Of a stretch of 15,016 bases of DNA, positions 5,409 to 13,419 are shown piece after piece. Position 1 is the first letter of the stretch, and each line of letters opens with the position of its first letter. The translations under genes were made by a program, and so were the position numbers. The stretch is from Aalborgiella sp043769295 (lineage in GTDB: Bacteria; Pseudomonadota; Gammaproteobacteria; Burkholderiales; Burkholderiaceae_C), in contig JAYVJL010000034.1 of the NCBI GenBank assembly GCA_043769295.1, positions 1 to 15,016 of the forward strand, written 5' to 3'. Under the pieces are notes generated by a model, which was not told the origin of the DNA, did not search any database, and saw nothing but the letters and a program-made list of their open reading frames with translations.

Positions 5409-6446
5409 CTACGCTGGCCAATACACTTTGCGCAATGGAATTAAGCGTTGCATATCTAGATCCATTTTTTCGTAATGTTCAAGCAGTGCCTTCACTAAAT
5501 CATCTAAATCCATCAGCGTCACGGGGATGCGGGCGCGCTCAGCTTCGTATCGCGCATCTTTGGTAAAACCACCGGTGCTAACGTACAAACCCTTGTCGTT
5601 CTCATGCCTACCACCCAAAAAACTGCGAATATCCTGCGAACTCATGGCAGCTGTGCGGTGCTTTACCTCCACGACAATTCGTGGGTCTTCAAAGCCCAAG
5701 CCGTCTGGCGATGCAACAATGTCTTTGCCTCGGTCAGATCCACTTGGTGAAATACGTGTTTTATAGCCCATTGCACGCAATAGGCCAGCGACCAGCTCCT
5801 GCATTTCCTGCCAATCAAGCTGGTTGACCTTGTCTTTGGTGAACTCCAATCCTTTGGCCTGAATGTCCTTGTACAAATCATCGACCAATACCTCGCCAGC
5901 AACATCCGTCCGGTTAATTGAGTCATTTTTCAAGTCATTGTTTTGATTTGTTTTTCTCTCGGTTTGACGCCCTGCAAGTAAGCGCTGTATTTCATCAGCC
6001 ACTTCGGGCGGTATCACAAACAGGGTAGAAATGGATCCCAAACTATTGCGAGCGCTGACTGATAAGGAATCGCGCGAGACCTGCCCATGCCACTGCACGC
6101 GCCGCATGTTGGGTTGCTCTGACGACAACTTGACCGCAAATTCATAATCACTATGTACAGTGCCAACGAGATAAATACGCTCACTTCGGTCATAGGTGAC
6201 CACGGCATCGCCAATCTTGATCTCGCGTACAAACCTAAACGCCTGGCCAGCAGACGCAATCATTTGGCCTTTTTTGGACGATGGGTAGGTATTTGCGACA
6301 GCTCGATAAAAGTCTTCACGCGATTGCAATGCACTCAAATCACCTAAATCCTGCCAACCAATGCTCACCCGCGAGCCTTCCTTAAATTCCTCAAACATGA
6401 AGCCTGCCTCACCCGCGCGAACCATCCACATCGTGATATTCGTCAT
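5409..6446 (-). CDS. Mrr-type restriction endonuclease with N-terminal EVE/PUA-like domain
   Basis: This 345-residue protein has two parts. Residues about 5-165 (WMVRAGEAGFMFEEFKEGSR, then the RDSLSVSARNSLGS segment) resemble the EVE/PUA-like domain found fused to Mrr nucleases, which may read modified bases. Residues about 210-330 form the Mrr catalytic domain of the PD-(D/E)xK superfamily: E217 (MQELVAGLL), D242 (RGKDIV) and E260-V-K262 (VVEVKHR), followed by GLYVSTGGFTKDA. All the catalytic residues are present. Such enzymes cut DNA carrying foreign methylation and need no partner methylase. The start codon has AGGA 8 bases upstream. The gene points toward a methyltransferase relic, suggesting a worn restriction locus. 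The nuclease call is firm, the substrate is not. Confidence 0.9.
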   Translation of the reverse strand: MTNITMWMVRAGEAGFMFEEFKEGSRVSIGWQDLGDLSALQSREDFYRAVANTYPSSKKGQMIASAGQAFRFVREIKIGDAVVTYDRSERIYLVGTVHSDYEFAVKLSSEQPNMRRVQWHGQVSRDSLSVSARNSLGSISTLFVIPPEVADEIQRLLAGRQTERKTNQNNDLKNDSINRTDVAGEVLVDDLYKDIQAKGLEFTKDKVNQLDWQEMQELVAGLLRAMGYKTRISPSGSDRGKDIVASPDGLGFEDPRIVVEVKHRTAAMSSQDIRSFLGGRHENDKGLYVSTGGFTKDARYEAERARIPVTLMDLDDLVKALLEHYEKMDLDMQRLIPLRKVYWPA

Positions 6447-6562
6447 GTTGTTATCCTGTTGGCGTTATTTTGACTGCACAAAGTGCACGCGATTTGATTT
6501 CGTTCCATTACAAAGGCATGTGGTGTAGCTTTCTTGTCTCTTTCGTGGTTGCTAGTTCAAGC

Positions 6563-7345
6563 TTACTGCATCGTCCACCCATGACTCACAATCAGCGACT
6601 GCCCCGTCAGCGCATTACTCGGGAACGCCGCAAACATCAGCGCCACCTCGGCCACGTCCTGCACGGTGGTGAACTCGCCGTCCACCGTGTCTTTGAGCAT
6701 GATGTTTTTGATGACTTCAGCCTCGGTGATGCCAAATTTGGCGGCTTGCTCGGGGATTTGTTTGTCCACCAGCGGCGTGCGGACAAAGCCGGGGCAGATC
6801 ACATTCGAGCGCACGCCATGCGCCGCGCCTTCTTTGGCGACGACTTTGGATAAGCCCATCAGCCCGTGTTTGGCGGTGACGTAGGGCGCTTTCAGCATCG
6901 ACGCCACGTGGGAATGCACCGAACCCATGTAGATCACGCTGCCGCCGCGCTTGCCGGCGTACATGTGTGGCAGGCAGGCTTTGGTGGTCAAAAAAGCGCC
7001 GTCCAGGTGGATCGCCAACATCTTGCGCCACTCAGCCAGGCTGAACTCTTCGACAGGGTGCACGATTTGAATGCCCGCGTTGCTGACCAAAATGTCCACC
7101 GTTCCCCAAGCTGCCACGACAGCGGCGACGCCGGCGTTGACCTGTGCCTCGTCCGTCACATCCATCGCCACGCTCATGGCCTGCAGACCCAACGCGCGTA
7201 TTTCAGCAGCGGCTGCTTCTGCTGCCTCTTTGTTCATGTCTGCAATCGCCACTTTCGCCCCTTCTTTGGCGTAGATCAGGGCGATTTCTTTGCCAATGCC
7301 GCTGGCGGCGCCGGTGACGATGGCGATTTTGTCTTGCAATTTCAT
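6563..7345 (-). CDS. bdhA: D-3-hydroxybutyrate dehydrogenase (SDR family)
   Basis: This 260-residue short-chain dehydrogenase interconverts (R)-3-hydroxybutyrate and acetoacetate with NAD, a step in mobilising polyhydroxybutyrate. The Rossmann motif TGAASGIG is at residues 11-18, D62 lies in the conserved DVT, and NAG is at 89-91. The catalytic S142, Y155 and K159 (MGSVHSH…PYVTAKHG) are at the positions usual for 260-residue bacterial 3-hydroxybutyrate dehydrogenases. The C-terminus (NALTGQSLIVSHGWTMQ) is typical of this subfamily rather than of acetoacetyl-CoA reductases. AAGGA precedes the ATG. The gene is divergent from a WS/DGAT acyltransferase, which puts two storage-related genes back to back. 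Confidence 0.93.
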   Translation of the reverse strand: MKLQDKIAIVTGAASGIGKEIALIYAKEGAKVAIADMNKEAAEAAAAEIRALGLQAMSVAMDVTDEAQVNAGVAAVVAAWGTVDILVSNAGIQIVHPVEEFSLAEWRKMLAIHLDGAFLTTKACLPHMYAGKRGGSVIYMGSVHSHVASMLKAPYVTAKHGLMGLSKVVAKEGAAHGVRSNVICPGFVRTPLVDKQIPEQAAKFGITEAEVIKNIMLKDTVDGEFTTVQDVAEVALMFAAFPSNALTGQSLIVSHGWTMQ

Positions 7346-7391
7346 GGAAGCATCCTTAAAGAGTAAGTTGAAGAAATTTGAAAAAAAAGAA

Positions 7392-7436
7392 GAGGGTAAA
7401 AAGTTCGGCTCGGGTGTTACTTTAGCGTATACCCTC
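7392..7436. promoter_or_regulatory. Inverted repeat in the bdhA/WS-DGAT divergent region
   Basis: GAGGGTA (7392-7398) and TACCCTC (7430-7436) form a perfect 7-bp inverted pair 31 bp apart, in the 190-bp gap between the divergent bdhA and acyltransferase genes. It could be an operator shared by both. I could not place convincing -35 and -10 boxes here, so this is only a candidate site. Confidence 0.3.
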
Positions 7437-7535
7437 GTTCATTACAGAGTTAGCCCTCTAGCTTGTCACGCGGGTGCTGTTAATTTAAACAAAAACGTGC
7501 ATCATTTGATTTTTTGACCCCTTCGCGGAGCGCAC

Positions 7536-9155
7536 ATGGACCACCTTAGCGGCTTGGATGCCACCTTTTTGTACCTCGAAACGCCCGAGCAGCCCATGCA
7601 CGTGGGCGGGTTGAATATTTTTGAGCTGCCTGCGGGCTACACCGGTGAATTTGTCGACGACCTGCGCGCCCACATCACCCAGCGCATGCATCTGGCCCCG
7701 GTTTTCAGGCGCAAACTGGTCAACATGCCGTTTGAACTGGCCAACCCGATCTGGGTGCTGGACGACGACATGGACATGGAATACCACATCCGCAACACCG
7801 TGCTGCCCAAGCCCGGCACCCGCGCCCAACTGGACAAACTGGTGGGTCGCCTGCACTCCAGCCTGCTGGACCGCAGCCGCCCGCTGTGGGAGTTTTACGT
7901 GATTGAAGGCTTGCAGTCGCCTCCAGACGCACCGCCGGGCACCCGCCACGTCGCGTTCTACTCCAAGGTCCACCATGCCGCGCTGGACGGTGCCGCTGGC
8001 GTCGCCCTGGCCACCGCCATCATGGACATCACCGCCATCCCCCGCCACGTGCGCCCCGCGCCGCAGCGCCGCGCCATCCCGACCGACAATTTTGGCATCG
8101 CTGAGCTGGCGGTCGCCGGTATCAAAAACACCGCTGTCCAAACGGCCAAACTCGCCAAAAACCTGCCGGGTTTGGCACGCGCGGCCTACCAAATGCTGCG
8201 CCCCGCCAAAAACGAGGAACCCGAAACCGGCGCAGGTGGCCTGGAACTGGCCGGCAGCCCCGAAAAAAACCGCTGGTTCGCCCCCAAAACCCCCATCAAC
8301 GTCAGCATCACCAACCAGCGCGCCTTCTCCAGCCTGTCCTTCCCGCTGGACGGCATCAAACACATCGCTAAAGGCAATGGCGTGACGCTGAATGACGTGG
8401 TCATGGCCATCTGCTCAGGCGCGCTGCGCCGCTACCTGGCTGATTTGAACTGCGTGCCCGACCAGCCGCTCTTGGCCGGCGTGCCCGTCAGCCTGCGTGA
8501 AGCCGGTAACACCGACATGAACACCCAGGCCTCCATGATGCGCATCAGCCTGTGCAGCACCATCGCCGATCCGCTGGAGCGCCTGCACGCCATCAACCGC
8601 GCCAGCAAAGCCGCCAAAGCCGCGTCCGCCAGCATGAATTCTGTGATGCCGACTGATTTCCCGTCGCTGGGCGTGCCGTGGATTTTGAGCAGCGTTGCCG
8701 CCCTGTTTGGTCGTTCCAAGCTCGCCAACAACATGCCACCAATAGCCAATGTGGCCATTTCCAATGTGGCCGGCCCGAAAATGGCGCTCTACCTGGCCGG
8801 TGCCAAGATGCTGACCTACTACCCCGTCTCCATCGTCACCCACAGCCTGGCGCTCAACGTCACCGTGCAAAGCTACAACGGCTCGCTCGACTTCGGCCTC
8901 ATCGCCTGCCGCAAAGCCATGCCCGACCTGCCCGAGCTGGCCCGATACATGCAAAAATCGTATGACGAGCTGATGCAGGTGACGCCTGTGGTCAAGGCCG
9001 AAAAGGCGGTCGAAGCGCCCAAAGCGGTCGCAAAAACAGCGGGTAAAACGACGAGAAAAGCCGCAGTCAAAAAGCCGGTTGCCAAGAAGGCACCCGTGAA
9101 AGCGGTGAAAAAATCCGCGCCGTTGAAGCTGGTTAAAACCAAGCAAGCGGCCTGA
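7536..9155 (+). CDS. Wax ester synthase/diacylglycerol acyltransferase (WS/DGAT) with basic tail
   Basis: This 539-residue member of the WS/DGAT family esterifies acyl-CoA to fatty alcohols or diacylglycerol, making wax esters or triacylglycerol at the inner face of the membrane. The N-terminus (MDHLSGLDATFLYLETPEQP) is typical. The active-site HHxxxDG motif is HHAALDG at 146-152. The conserved ND pair is N286-D287 (LNDVVMAICSGALRRYL). The later segment NVAISNVAGPK is also characteristic. Residues about 487-539 form an unusual tail with 16 lysines and many Ala, Val and Pro, resembling histone-H1-like or PhaF tails. GGAG lies 5 bases before the ATG. It is divergent from bdhA, consistent with storage metabolism. 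Confidence 0.93.
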   Translation: MDHLSGLDATFLYLETPEQPMHVGGLNIFELPAGYTGEFVDDLRAHITQRMHLAPVFRRKLVNMPFELANPIWVLDDDMDMEYHIRNTVLPKPGTRAQLDKLVGRLHSSLLDRSRPLWEFYVIEGLQSPPDAPPGTRHVAFYSKVHHAALDGAAGVALATAIMDITAIPRHVRPAPQRRAIPTDNFGIAELAVAGIKNTAVQTAKLAKNLPGLARAAYQMLRPAKNEEPETGAGGLELAGSPEKNRWFAPKTPINVSITNQRAFSSLSFPLDGIKHIAKGNGVTLNDVVMAICSGALRRYLADLNCVPDQPLLAGVPVSLREAGNTDMNTQASMMRISLCSTIADPLERLHAINRASKAAKAASASMNSVMPTDFPSLGVPWILSSVAALFGRSKLANNMPPIANVAISNVAGPKMALYLAGAKMLTYYPVSIVTHSLALNVTVQSYNGSLDFGLIACRKAMPDLPELARYMQKSYDELMQVTPVVKAEKAVEAPKAVAKTAGKTTRKAAVKKPVAKKAPVKAVKKSAPLKLVKTKQAA

Positions 9156-9206
9156 TCCCTGGCATCACCTTGACATAAATCTGCGCAGTGAGCGGGCGAG
9201 GTCACT

Positions 9207-10814
9207 ATGATGGGTGCCATGTCGCTCATCCGCTTGAACAGTCACACCAGCCACCCGCTGCACAGCGCCGCTAATTCGCGCCTGATCGAGCCGCTGGCTG
9301 CAGCGCCGCTTCCACCGCACACCCTCATGCAGCGCGCCGGTCTGGCCGTGGCGCGGCTGGCGTGTGCCGTTGCGCCCCATGCGCAGACGATCTGGATCGC
9401 CTGTGGGCCGGGCAACAACGGCGGCGACGGGCTGGAAGCGGCCATGCACCTGAAAAACGGGGACCGCAACCCAATAGTCACTTGGCTGGGTGACGAGTAC
9501 CACTGTCCGCCCGACGCGCTCGCCTCGCTCCACCGCGCCCGCGCCGCCGGTGTCACCTTCGCGGTAGAGCCACCCGCACACTGCGATCTGGCGATAGACG
9601 CGCTCTTGGGCATAGGTGTCACCAAACCGCTCAGCGGGGCGATGGCTGATTGGCTGGTACACATGCACCGCAGTGCCGCCGCTGTGCTTTGTGTGGACCT
9701 GCCCAGCGGCTTGAACGCAGACACAGGTTGCTATGCGGCATTTCCGAACGAAACTGAAAACGCTACAAATAACATAGCTGTTAAGGCAATAAATACGCCG
9801 GCTGAACGTCAAAATAGATGCCAGAATGAGCATCTTTTTTGCCTTTCTTTGCTGACGTTGAAGCCCGGCCTGTTCACGGCCCACGGCAAAGACGCAGCGG
9901 GTCAGGTCTGGTTTGATGATCTGGGTGCTTCGGAGGTATTGGACACCATGGCCGACACCGTCGCCCCCACCGCTTGGCTCTTGGGTGCCGATCGCGCCAG
10001 CCAGCCGCCGCGCCCCCACGCCAGCCACAAAGGCAGCTTTGGCGATGTCGCCGTCATCGGTGGCGCGCCCGGCATGACCGGTGCCGCCCTGCTGGCCGCC
10101 CGCGCCGCCTTGCACGCCGGGGCGGGCAGGGTGTTTGTGGCCTTGCTGGAGGGCGGCAGCCTGGGTGCAAACCTCCTCGTAGATCCGCTGCAACCCGAGC
10201 TGATGTTTCGCCACCCCGACGCCGTAAATCTGCATTCTTCCCCCACTTCCACCACCGTCTGCGGCTGCGGTGGTGGCGACGCTGTGCGCCACGTGCTGCC
10301 CCGCATCTTGTCCCTCAGCCCGCGCTTGGTGCTGGATGCCGATGCCTTGAACGCCATCGCCACAGACACCGCCCTGCAAACCCAGCTGATCAACCGTGCG
10401 GCTCGTGCTGATTTTGCGACGATTCTCACCCCGCACCCGCTGGAAGCCGCGCGCTTGCTGGCCTGCAGCGCCGCCCACGTCCAGTCCGACCGCCTGCAAG
10501 CCGCGCAACAGCTGGCCGACCGCTTTGCCTGCACCGTCGTCCTCAAAGGCGCTGGCAGCATCATCGCCGCACCCCATCAAACCCCCTGCATCAACACCAG
10601 CGGCAACGCCAAACTCGCCACGGCTGGTACGGGGGACGTGTTGGCGGGTGTATTGGGGGCGTTATTGGCGGGCGCGGTGCTGGCGGGTGAGAAAGCAGAA
10701 TCCAATGCGGCCTTTTCAGCCGCCTGCATCGCCGTGTACCGCCACGGCGCAGCGGCAGACAGTTGGCCGGCAGACCAGAGATTGACGGCCAGCGCTTTGG
10801 CACAACGCATTTAA
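9207..10814 (+). CDS. nnr: Bifunctional NAD(P)H-hydrate repair enzyme (epimerase + ADP-dependent dehydratase)
   Basis: This 535-residue fusion repairs NAD(P)H damaged by hydration. The N-terminal YjeF domain is the NAD(P)HX epimerase (GPGNNGGDG at 67-75; IDALLGIG; VDLPSGLNADTG ending at 174). The C-terminal ribokinase-like domain is the ADP-dependent (S)-NAD(P)H-hydrate dehydratase (HKGSFGDVAVIGGAPGMTGA; LDADALN; TPHPLEAARLL; GTGDVLAG with D477). Between DTG and the next conserved block, LKPGLFTAHG (from 218), there are 43 residues where I expect about 15-20. The excess includes a copy of the dispersed repeat (9774-9803) and surrounding AT-rich DNA, in frame. GAGG sits 5 bases before the ATG at 9207, and ATGs at 9210 and 9219 are alternatives. 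Confidence 0.94.
   Translation: MMGAMSLIRLNSHTSHPLHSAANSRLIEPLAAAPLPPHTLMQRAGLAVARLACAVAPHAQTIWIACGPGNNGGDGLEAAMHLKNGDRNPIVTWLGDEYHCPPDALASLHRARAAGVTFAVEPPAHCDLAIDALLGIGVTKPLSGAMADWLVHMHRSAAAVLCVDLPSGLNADTGCYAAFPNETENATNNIAVKAINTPAERQNRCQNEHLFCLSLLTLKPGLFTAHGKDAAGQVWFDDLGASEVLDTMADTVAPTAWLLGADRASQPPRPHASHKGSFGDVAVIGGAPGMTGAALLAARAALHAGAGRVFVALLEGGSLGANLLVDPLQPELMFRHPDAVNLHSSPTSTTVCGCGGGDAVRHVLPRILSLSPRLVLDADALNAIATDTALQTQLINRAARADFATILTPHPLEAARLLACSAAHVQSDRLQAAQQLADRFACTVVLKGAGSIIAAPHQTPCINTSGNAKLATAGTGDVLAGVLGALLAGAVLAGEKAESNAAFSAACIAVYRHGAAADSWPADQRLTASALAQRI
9774..9803 (+). repeat. Dispersed 30-bp repeat core, copy D (inside nnr)
   Basis: This sense-oriented copy matches the conserved half (GCAATAAATACGCCGGCT) exactly. 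It is read as I-A-V-K-A-I-N-T-P-A, in the same frame as copy A in polA. The AT-rich surroundings (about 9740-9845) contrast with the GC-rich gene and encode the extra residues of the epimerase domain. Confidence 0.88.
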
Positions 10815-10893
10815 TCTTCCCCGCATAATGAGGGGCTTGACAGAGGACGTATATTTTTAAAAACGCCCTTAATCTATCCCCACTTCACCATTT

Positions 10894-11751
10894 ATGACCC
10901 TCCTCGCCATCATTTTGGCCACCCTGGCCGCCGGTATCGGTAGCGTTTGGGTGGCGGCTGCGCTCAGTTTTGGCGCTTTTGCGCGCTACACCCAGCACAT
11001 GCTCAGCCTGGCGGCGGGCGCGCTCCTGGCCACCGCTTTCATGCACCTGCTGCCCGAGGCGTTTGAGAGCCAGGCGGGTGCCAAAGACCTCTTCATCGCG
11101 CTCTTGGCGGGGCTGATCTTCTTCTTCTTGCTTGACAAAGCGGAATTGTGGCACCACGGCCATGAACACCACGACCCTGTCGCAACGCCGCCTATTTTGC
11201 CTTTTTCACCCTTGATCTCACACAGCGCCGTCGATTGCGCCGTTCACCCCGCACACGCTGACCACAACCACGTCGGTAACGGCCACAGCCACATCCCTAA
11301 ACCCGGCAGCTGGGCCCTGCTCACCGGTGACAGCGTGCACTGCTTTGGCGACGGCGTGCTCATCGCCTCCGCCTTCATGGCCGACCTGCGCCTGGGCGTG
11401 GTCGCTGCGCTGGCCGTGCTGGCGCATGAAATCCCGCATCACATGGGCGATCTGGTGGTGCTCAACCAAAGCAGCAGCAACAAACGCATGGCTCTGGTCA
11501 AAGTCTCCCTCGCCGGCTCTGTCACCGCGCTGGGTGGTTTGGTAGGCTACTGGCTGGTCAACCAGCTGCAAGACTATTTGCCGTACTTTTTGGTCATCGT
11601 CAGCAGCAGCTTTATCTACGTGGCGCTGGCGGACTTGATTCCGCAACTCCAAAAACGCCTCAGCTTCAGCCAAACCGCAGCGCAGATCTTTTGGCTGGCC
11701 GTGGGCATAGGTATGGTGACGGTAGCCAGCGGCTTTGCGCACGGGCATTGA
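10894..11751 (+). CDS. ZIP-family divalent metal transporter
   Basis: This 285-residue membrane protein of the ZIP family probably imports or exchanges zinc or a related divalent metal across the inner membrane. Hydrophobic segments begin at residue 3, and about seven to eight are visible in total. The metal site is in two helices: HCFGDG at 149-154 (the usual HNxxDG, with N replaced by C) and HEIPH at 178-182. Between the third and fourth segments is a histidine-rich loop (about 86-138; HHGHEHH and HADHNHVGNGHSH), a common zinc-binding feature. There is no clear Shine-Dalgarno sequence. It lies 79 bp after nnr and may have its own promoter. The exact metal cannot be told from sequence. Confidence 0.92.
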   Translation: MTLLAIILATLAAGIGSVWVAAALSFGAFARYTQHMLSLAAGALLATAFMHLLPEAFESQAGAKDLFIALLAGLIFFFLLDKAELWHHGHEHHDPVATPPILPFSPLISHSAVDCAVHPAHADHNHVGNGHSHIPKPGSWALLTGDSVHCFGDGVLIASAFMADLRLGVVAALAVLAHEIPHHMGDLVVLNQSSSNKRMALVKVSLAGSVTALGGLVGYWLVNQLQDYLPYFLVIVSSSFIYVALADLIPQLQKRLSFSQTAAQIFWLAVGIGMVTVASGFAHGH

Positions 11752-11944
11752 TGAGCGCTGATTCCGCGCCGCACTTCTTTTCGCACGCCGCTCGATGGTC
11801 CGTTATGTGCGCCAGCAAACAGACGTCAAAACTGATTCTCCATAAGCTTCAAACAAGCCTAGCTGACATGCTCTGGCGCAATGTCAACCAGGCCATGCGT
11901 TTTAGCGTTAAGCAAGTCCATCAACCAGCAACTGGAGTTTTAAC

Positions 11945-12541
11945 ATGAAAAAAAACATACTATTATTAGCTGCCATGGTGCTCAGTGCACCGGTTTTCGC
12001 CGTAGACGGTATTACGCTGGGCGTGCCCGGATACGGTGGAACGGGCTGTCCTGACGGCTCGGTATCCGCCACATTGAGTCCGGATGCAACCTCTTTGAGC
12101 TTGTTGTTCGACAAATACCAAGTGGCCGTTGGCGGTTCAACCGGCAAAAGCTTTGACCGCAAGAGCTGCAACATCGCCATTCCTGTGCGTGTACCGCAAG
12201 GATTCAGCGTATCGATCCTGAAAATCGACTACCGTGGCTTTAATCAGCTGCCACAGTCTGCAAGCTCGCAGTTCAATGTCGAATACTTCTTTGCCGGCAC
12301 GCGCGGCCCGGCATTCCAAAGAAAATTTAGCGGCCCGTTGCAAGAAGATTATTTGATCAACAACGAGCTCACCGTTCAGGCGATCGTCTGGTCAGCTTGC
12401 GGCGCAGACGTCAACCTGCGCACCAACTCGAGCATGCGCGTGCAGACAGTTGCGAACAGAGAAGCCATGTCCTCGATCGACACCCAAGACGTCAGCGCGG
12501 GCATCATTTACCAGCTGCAATGGCGTCCTTGCACCGGCTAA
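11945..12541 (+). CDS. Secreted DUF4360 protein, paralogue 1
   Basis: This 198-residue exported protein of unknown function matches the DUF4360 family (CPDGSVSATLSPDATSLSLL; KIDYRGF; SGPLQEDYLI; MSSIDTQDV). A Sec signal peptide is visible: two lysines, a hydrophobic core and V-F-A, with cleavage likely after residue 19. Four cysteines (C35, C75, C152, C196) align with four in the downstream paralogue, suggesting two disulfides and a periplasmic or extracellular location. GGAG lies 7 bases before the ATG. A terminator-like hairpin follows, so this gene may be expressed more strongly than the next. The 193-bp upstream gap holds an inverted pair TGACAT (11864-11869) and ATGTCA (11881-11886), but no promoter that I can place with confidence. 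Confidence 0.88.
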   Translation: MKKNILLLAAMVLSAPVFAVDGITLGVPGYGGTGCPDGSVSATLSPDATSLSLLFDKYQVAVGGSTGKSFDRKSCNIAIPVRVPQGFSVSILKIDYRGFNQLPQSASSQFNVEYFFAGTRGPAFQRKFSGPLQEDYLINNELTVQAIVWSACGADVNLRTNSSMRVQTVANREAMSSIDTQDVSAGIIYQLQWRPCTG

Positions 12542-12567
12542 GGTGTAAAGAAGCGACCATAGGGCAT

Positions 12568-12613
12568 AGGGCGACTTATCAGGCGGCACTTGGACGCCTC
12601 GTCGCCCTGTTTT
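12568..12613 (+). terminator. Terminator-like hairpin between the DUF4360 genes
   Basis: The stem pairs AGGGCGAC (12568-12575) with GTCGCCCT (12601-12608), and an inner AGGCG with CGCCT, followed by GTTTT. The short T-run makes a partial or full intrinsic terminator plausible, so the second DUF4360 gene may be transcribed separately or by read-through. Confidence 0.65.
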
Positions 12614-12649
12614 GAGAGTTAATTACAGGTGATTTGAGAGGTAGAGGCT

Positions 12650-13240
12650 ATGAAATTGATGATAAAAAGTATTTTCGCGTGCGCATTGCTTGCCAGCTTG
12701 CCATCATGGGCTCAAGAAACCAATGGCTGTCCAGAGGGAAGCTACAAGGTCGTCATGTCCCCCGACGGCACCAGCTTGAGCATCTTGTTTGACCAGTTCA
12801 CCCTTGACAGCAGCGGCAGCGCAGGCAGCACCCAGCCAAAAAAAGTTTGCCGCATCTCTGCGCCACTCAATTTACCGGCGAATCAATCCATCGGTGTTTA
12901 CAAGGTTGATTACCGGGGTTTTGCAAAACTCGTCAAGAAACAAGAGACCGACCTTGAGGTTCAATATTTTTTAGGACCCCACAACAATGATCGCGGCCGC
13001 GTTTTCAAACGCAAAGTCAAAGGCCCCCATGAAGGTGATTATTTGTTTACCGAAACCCTCGGTGCCGGGCAGATGAAACGCGTCGGCTGCGGCACTGCTG
13101 CCGTGCTCAACCTTGCCATCACCCTCAGCCTCGATGGCGCACTGCAAGCCGGCCAGGCCATGTCGTCTTTGGACACCACGGACGCTGCCGCACGGGGTGG
13201 AGCCTTGGTCTACCATTTCGATTTAAAGAAGTGTTCTTGA
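12650..13240 (+). CDS. Secreted DUF4360 protein, paralogue 2
   Basis: This 196-residue exported protein is a diverged copy of the preceding gene. A signal peptide is visible, with cleavage likely after S-W-A at residue 21. Shared landmarks are CPEGSYKVVMSPDGTSLSIL, then LFDQF, KVDYRGF, KGPHEGDYLF and MSSLDTTDA. Cysteines C27, C67, C147 and C195 match those of paralogue 1, with spacings of 40, 80 and 48 residues against 40, 77 and 44. It is a tandem duplication with substantial divergence, more basic in the middle (KLVKKQETD, RGRVFKRKVKG). The ribosome-binding site is GAGAGG/AGAGG just before the ATG. Function is unknown. Confidence 0.86.
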   Translation: MKLMIKSIFACALLASLPSWAQETNGCPEGSYKVVMSPDGTSLSILFDQFTLDSSGSAGSTQPKKVCRISAPLNLPANQSIGVYKVDYRGFAKLVKKQETDLEVQYFLGPHNNDRGRVFKRKVKGPHEGDYLFTETLGAGQMKRVGCGTAAVLNLAITLSLDGALQAGQAMSSLDTTDAAARGGALVYHFDLKKCS

Positions 13241-13305
13241 AGGTGTGCAAACCAACGCGTACCAGCCGAATTGGTTTTTAATCAAAGCGGTGCATTTTTA
13301 TAACA

Positions 13306-13380
13306 AATATGCCTCTAGCCGGCGTATTTATTGCCTGAGTAGCTATTAAAAATATAGTAAATTCGGGATAAATCCGCCTC
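13306..13380 (-). repeat. Dispersed repeat, copy E (intergenic, reverse orientation)
   Basis: The core is at 13317-13346 on the minus strand, an exact match to the conserved 18-base half. It has the AT-rich arm TTTACTATATTTTT on one side and AGAGGCATATTT on the other, so it is the fullest example of the element in the window. It lies in the gap between the second DUF4360 gene and the 3' end of the methyltransferase, which holds no supported gene. Confidence 0.9.
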
Positions 13381-13419
13381 AATCACGCTTTCCCTTGCCG
13401 TCGTTCCGGCTCCTCAATT

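Noticed and set aside
9165..10580. A 471-codon open frame on the minus strand opposite nnr, and similar long antisense frames opposite polA and the WS/DGAT gene.
   Set aside because: Each lies opposite a gene with clear family motifs. The translations are rich in Gly, Ala, Arg, His and Gln with no recognisable domain, as expected for antisense frames of GC-rich genes.
10819..10835. CCCC…GGGG inverted repeat after nnr as a terminator.
   Set aside because: The stem is short, has an internal mismatch and is not followed by a T-run.
10837..10842. A perfect TTGACA upstream of the ZIP transporter gene, suggesting a sigma-70 promoter.
   Set aside because: No acceptable -10 box lies 16-18 bp downstream. 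TATATT occurs only 7 bp away, so I did not call a promoter.
11864..11886. TGACAT-N11-ATGTCA as a regulator site for the DUF4360 genes.
   Set aside because: It is only 6 bp per arm in a region where such pairs can arise by chance, and no promoter elements are placed around it.
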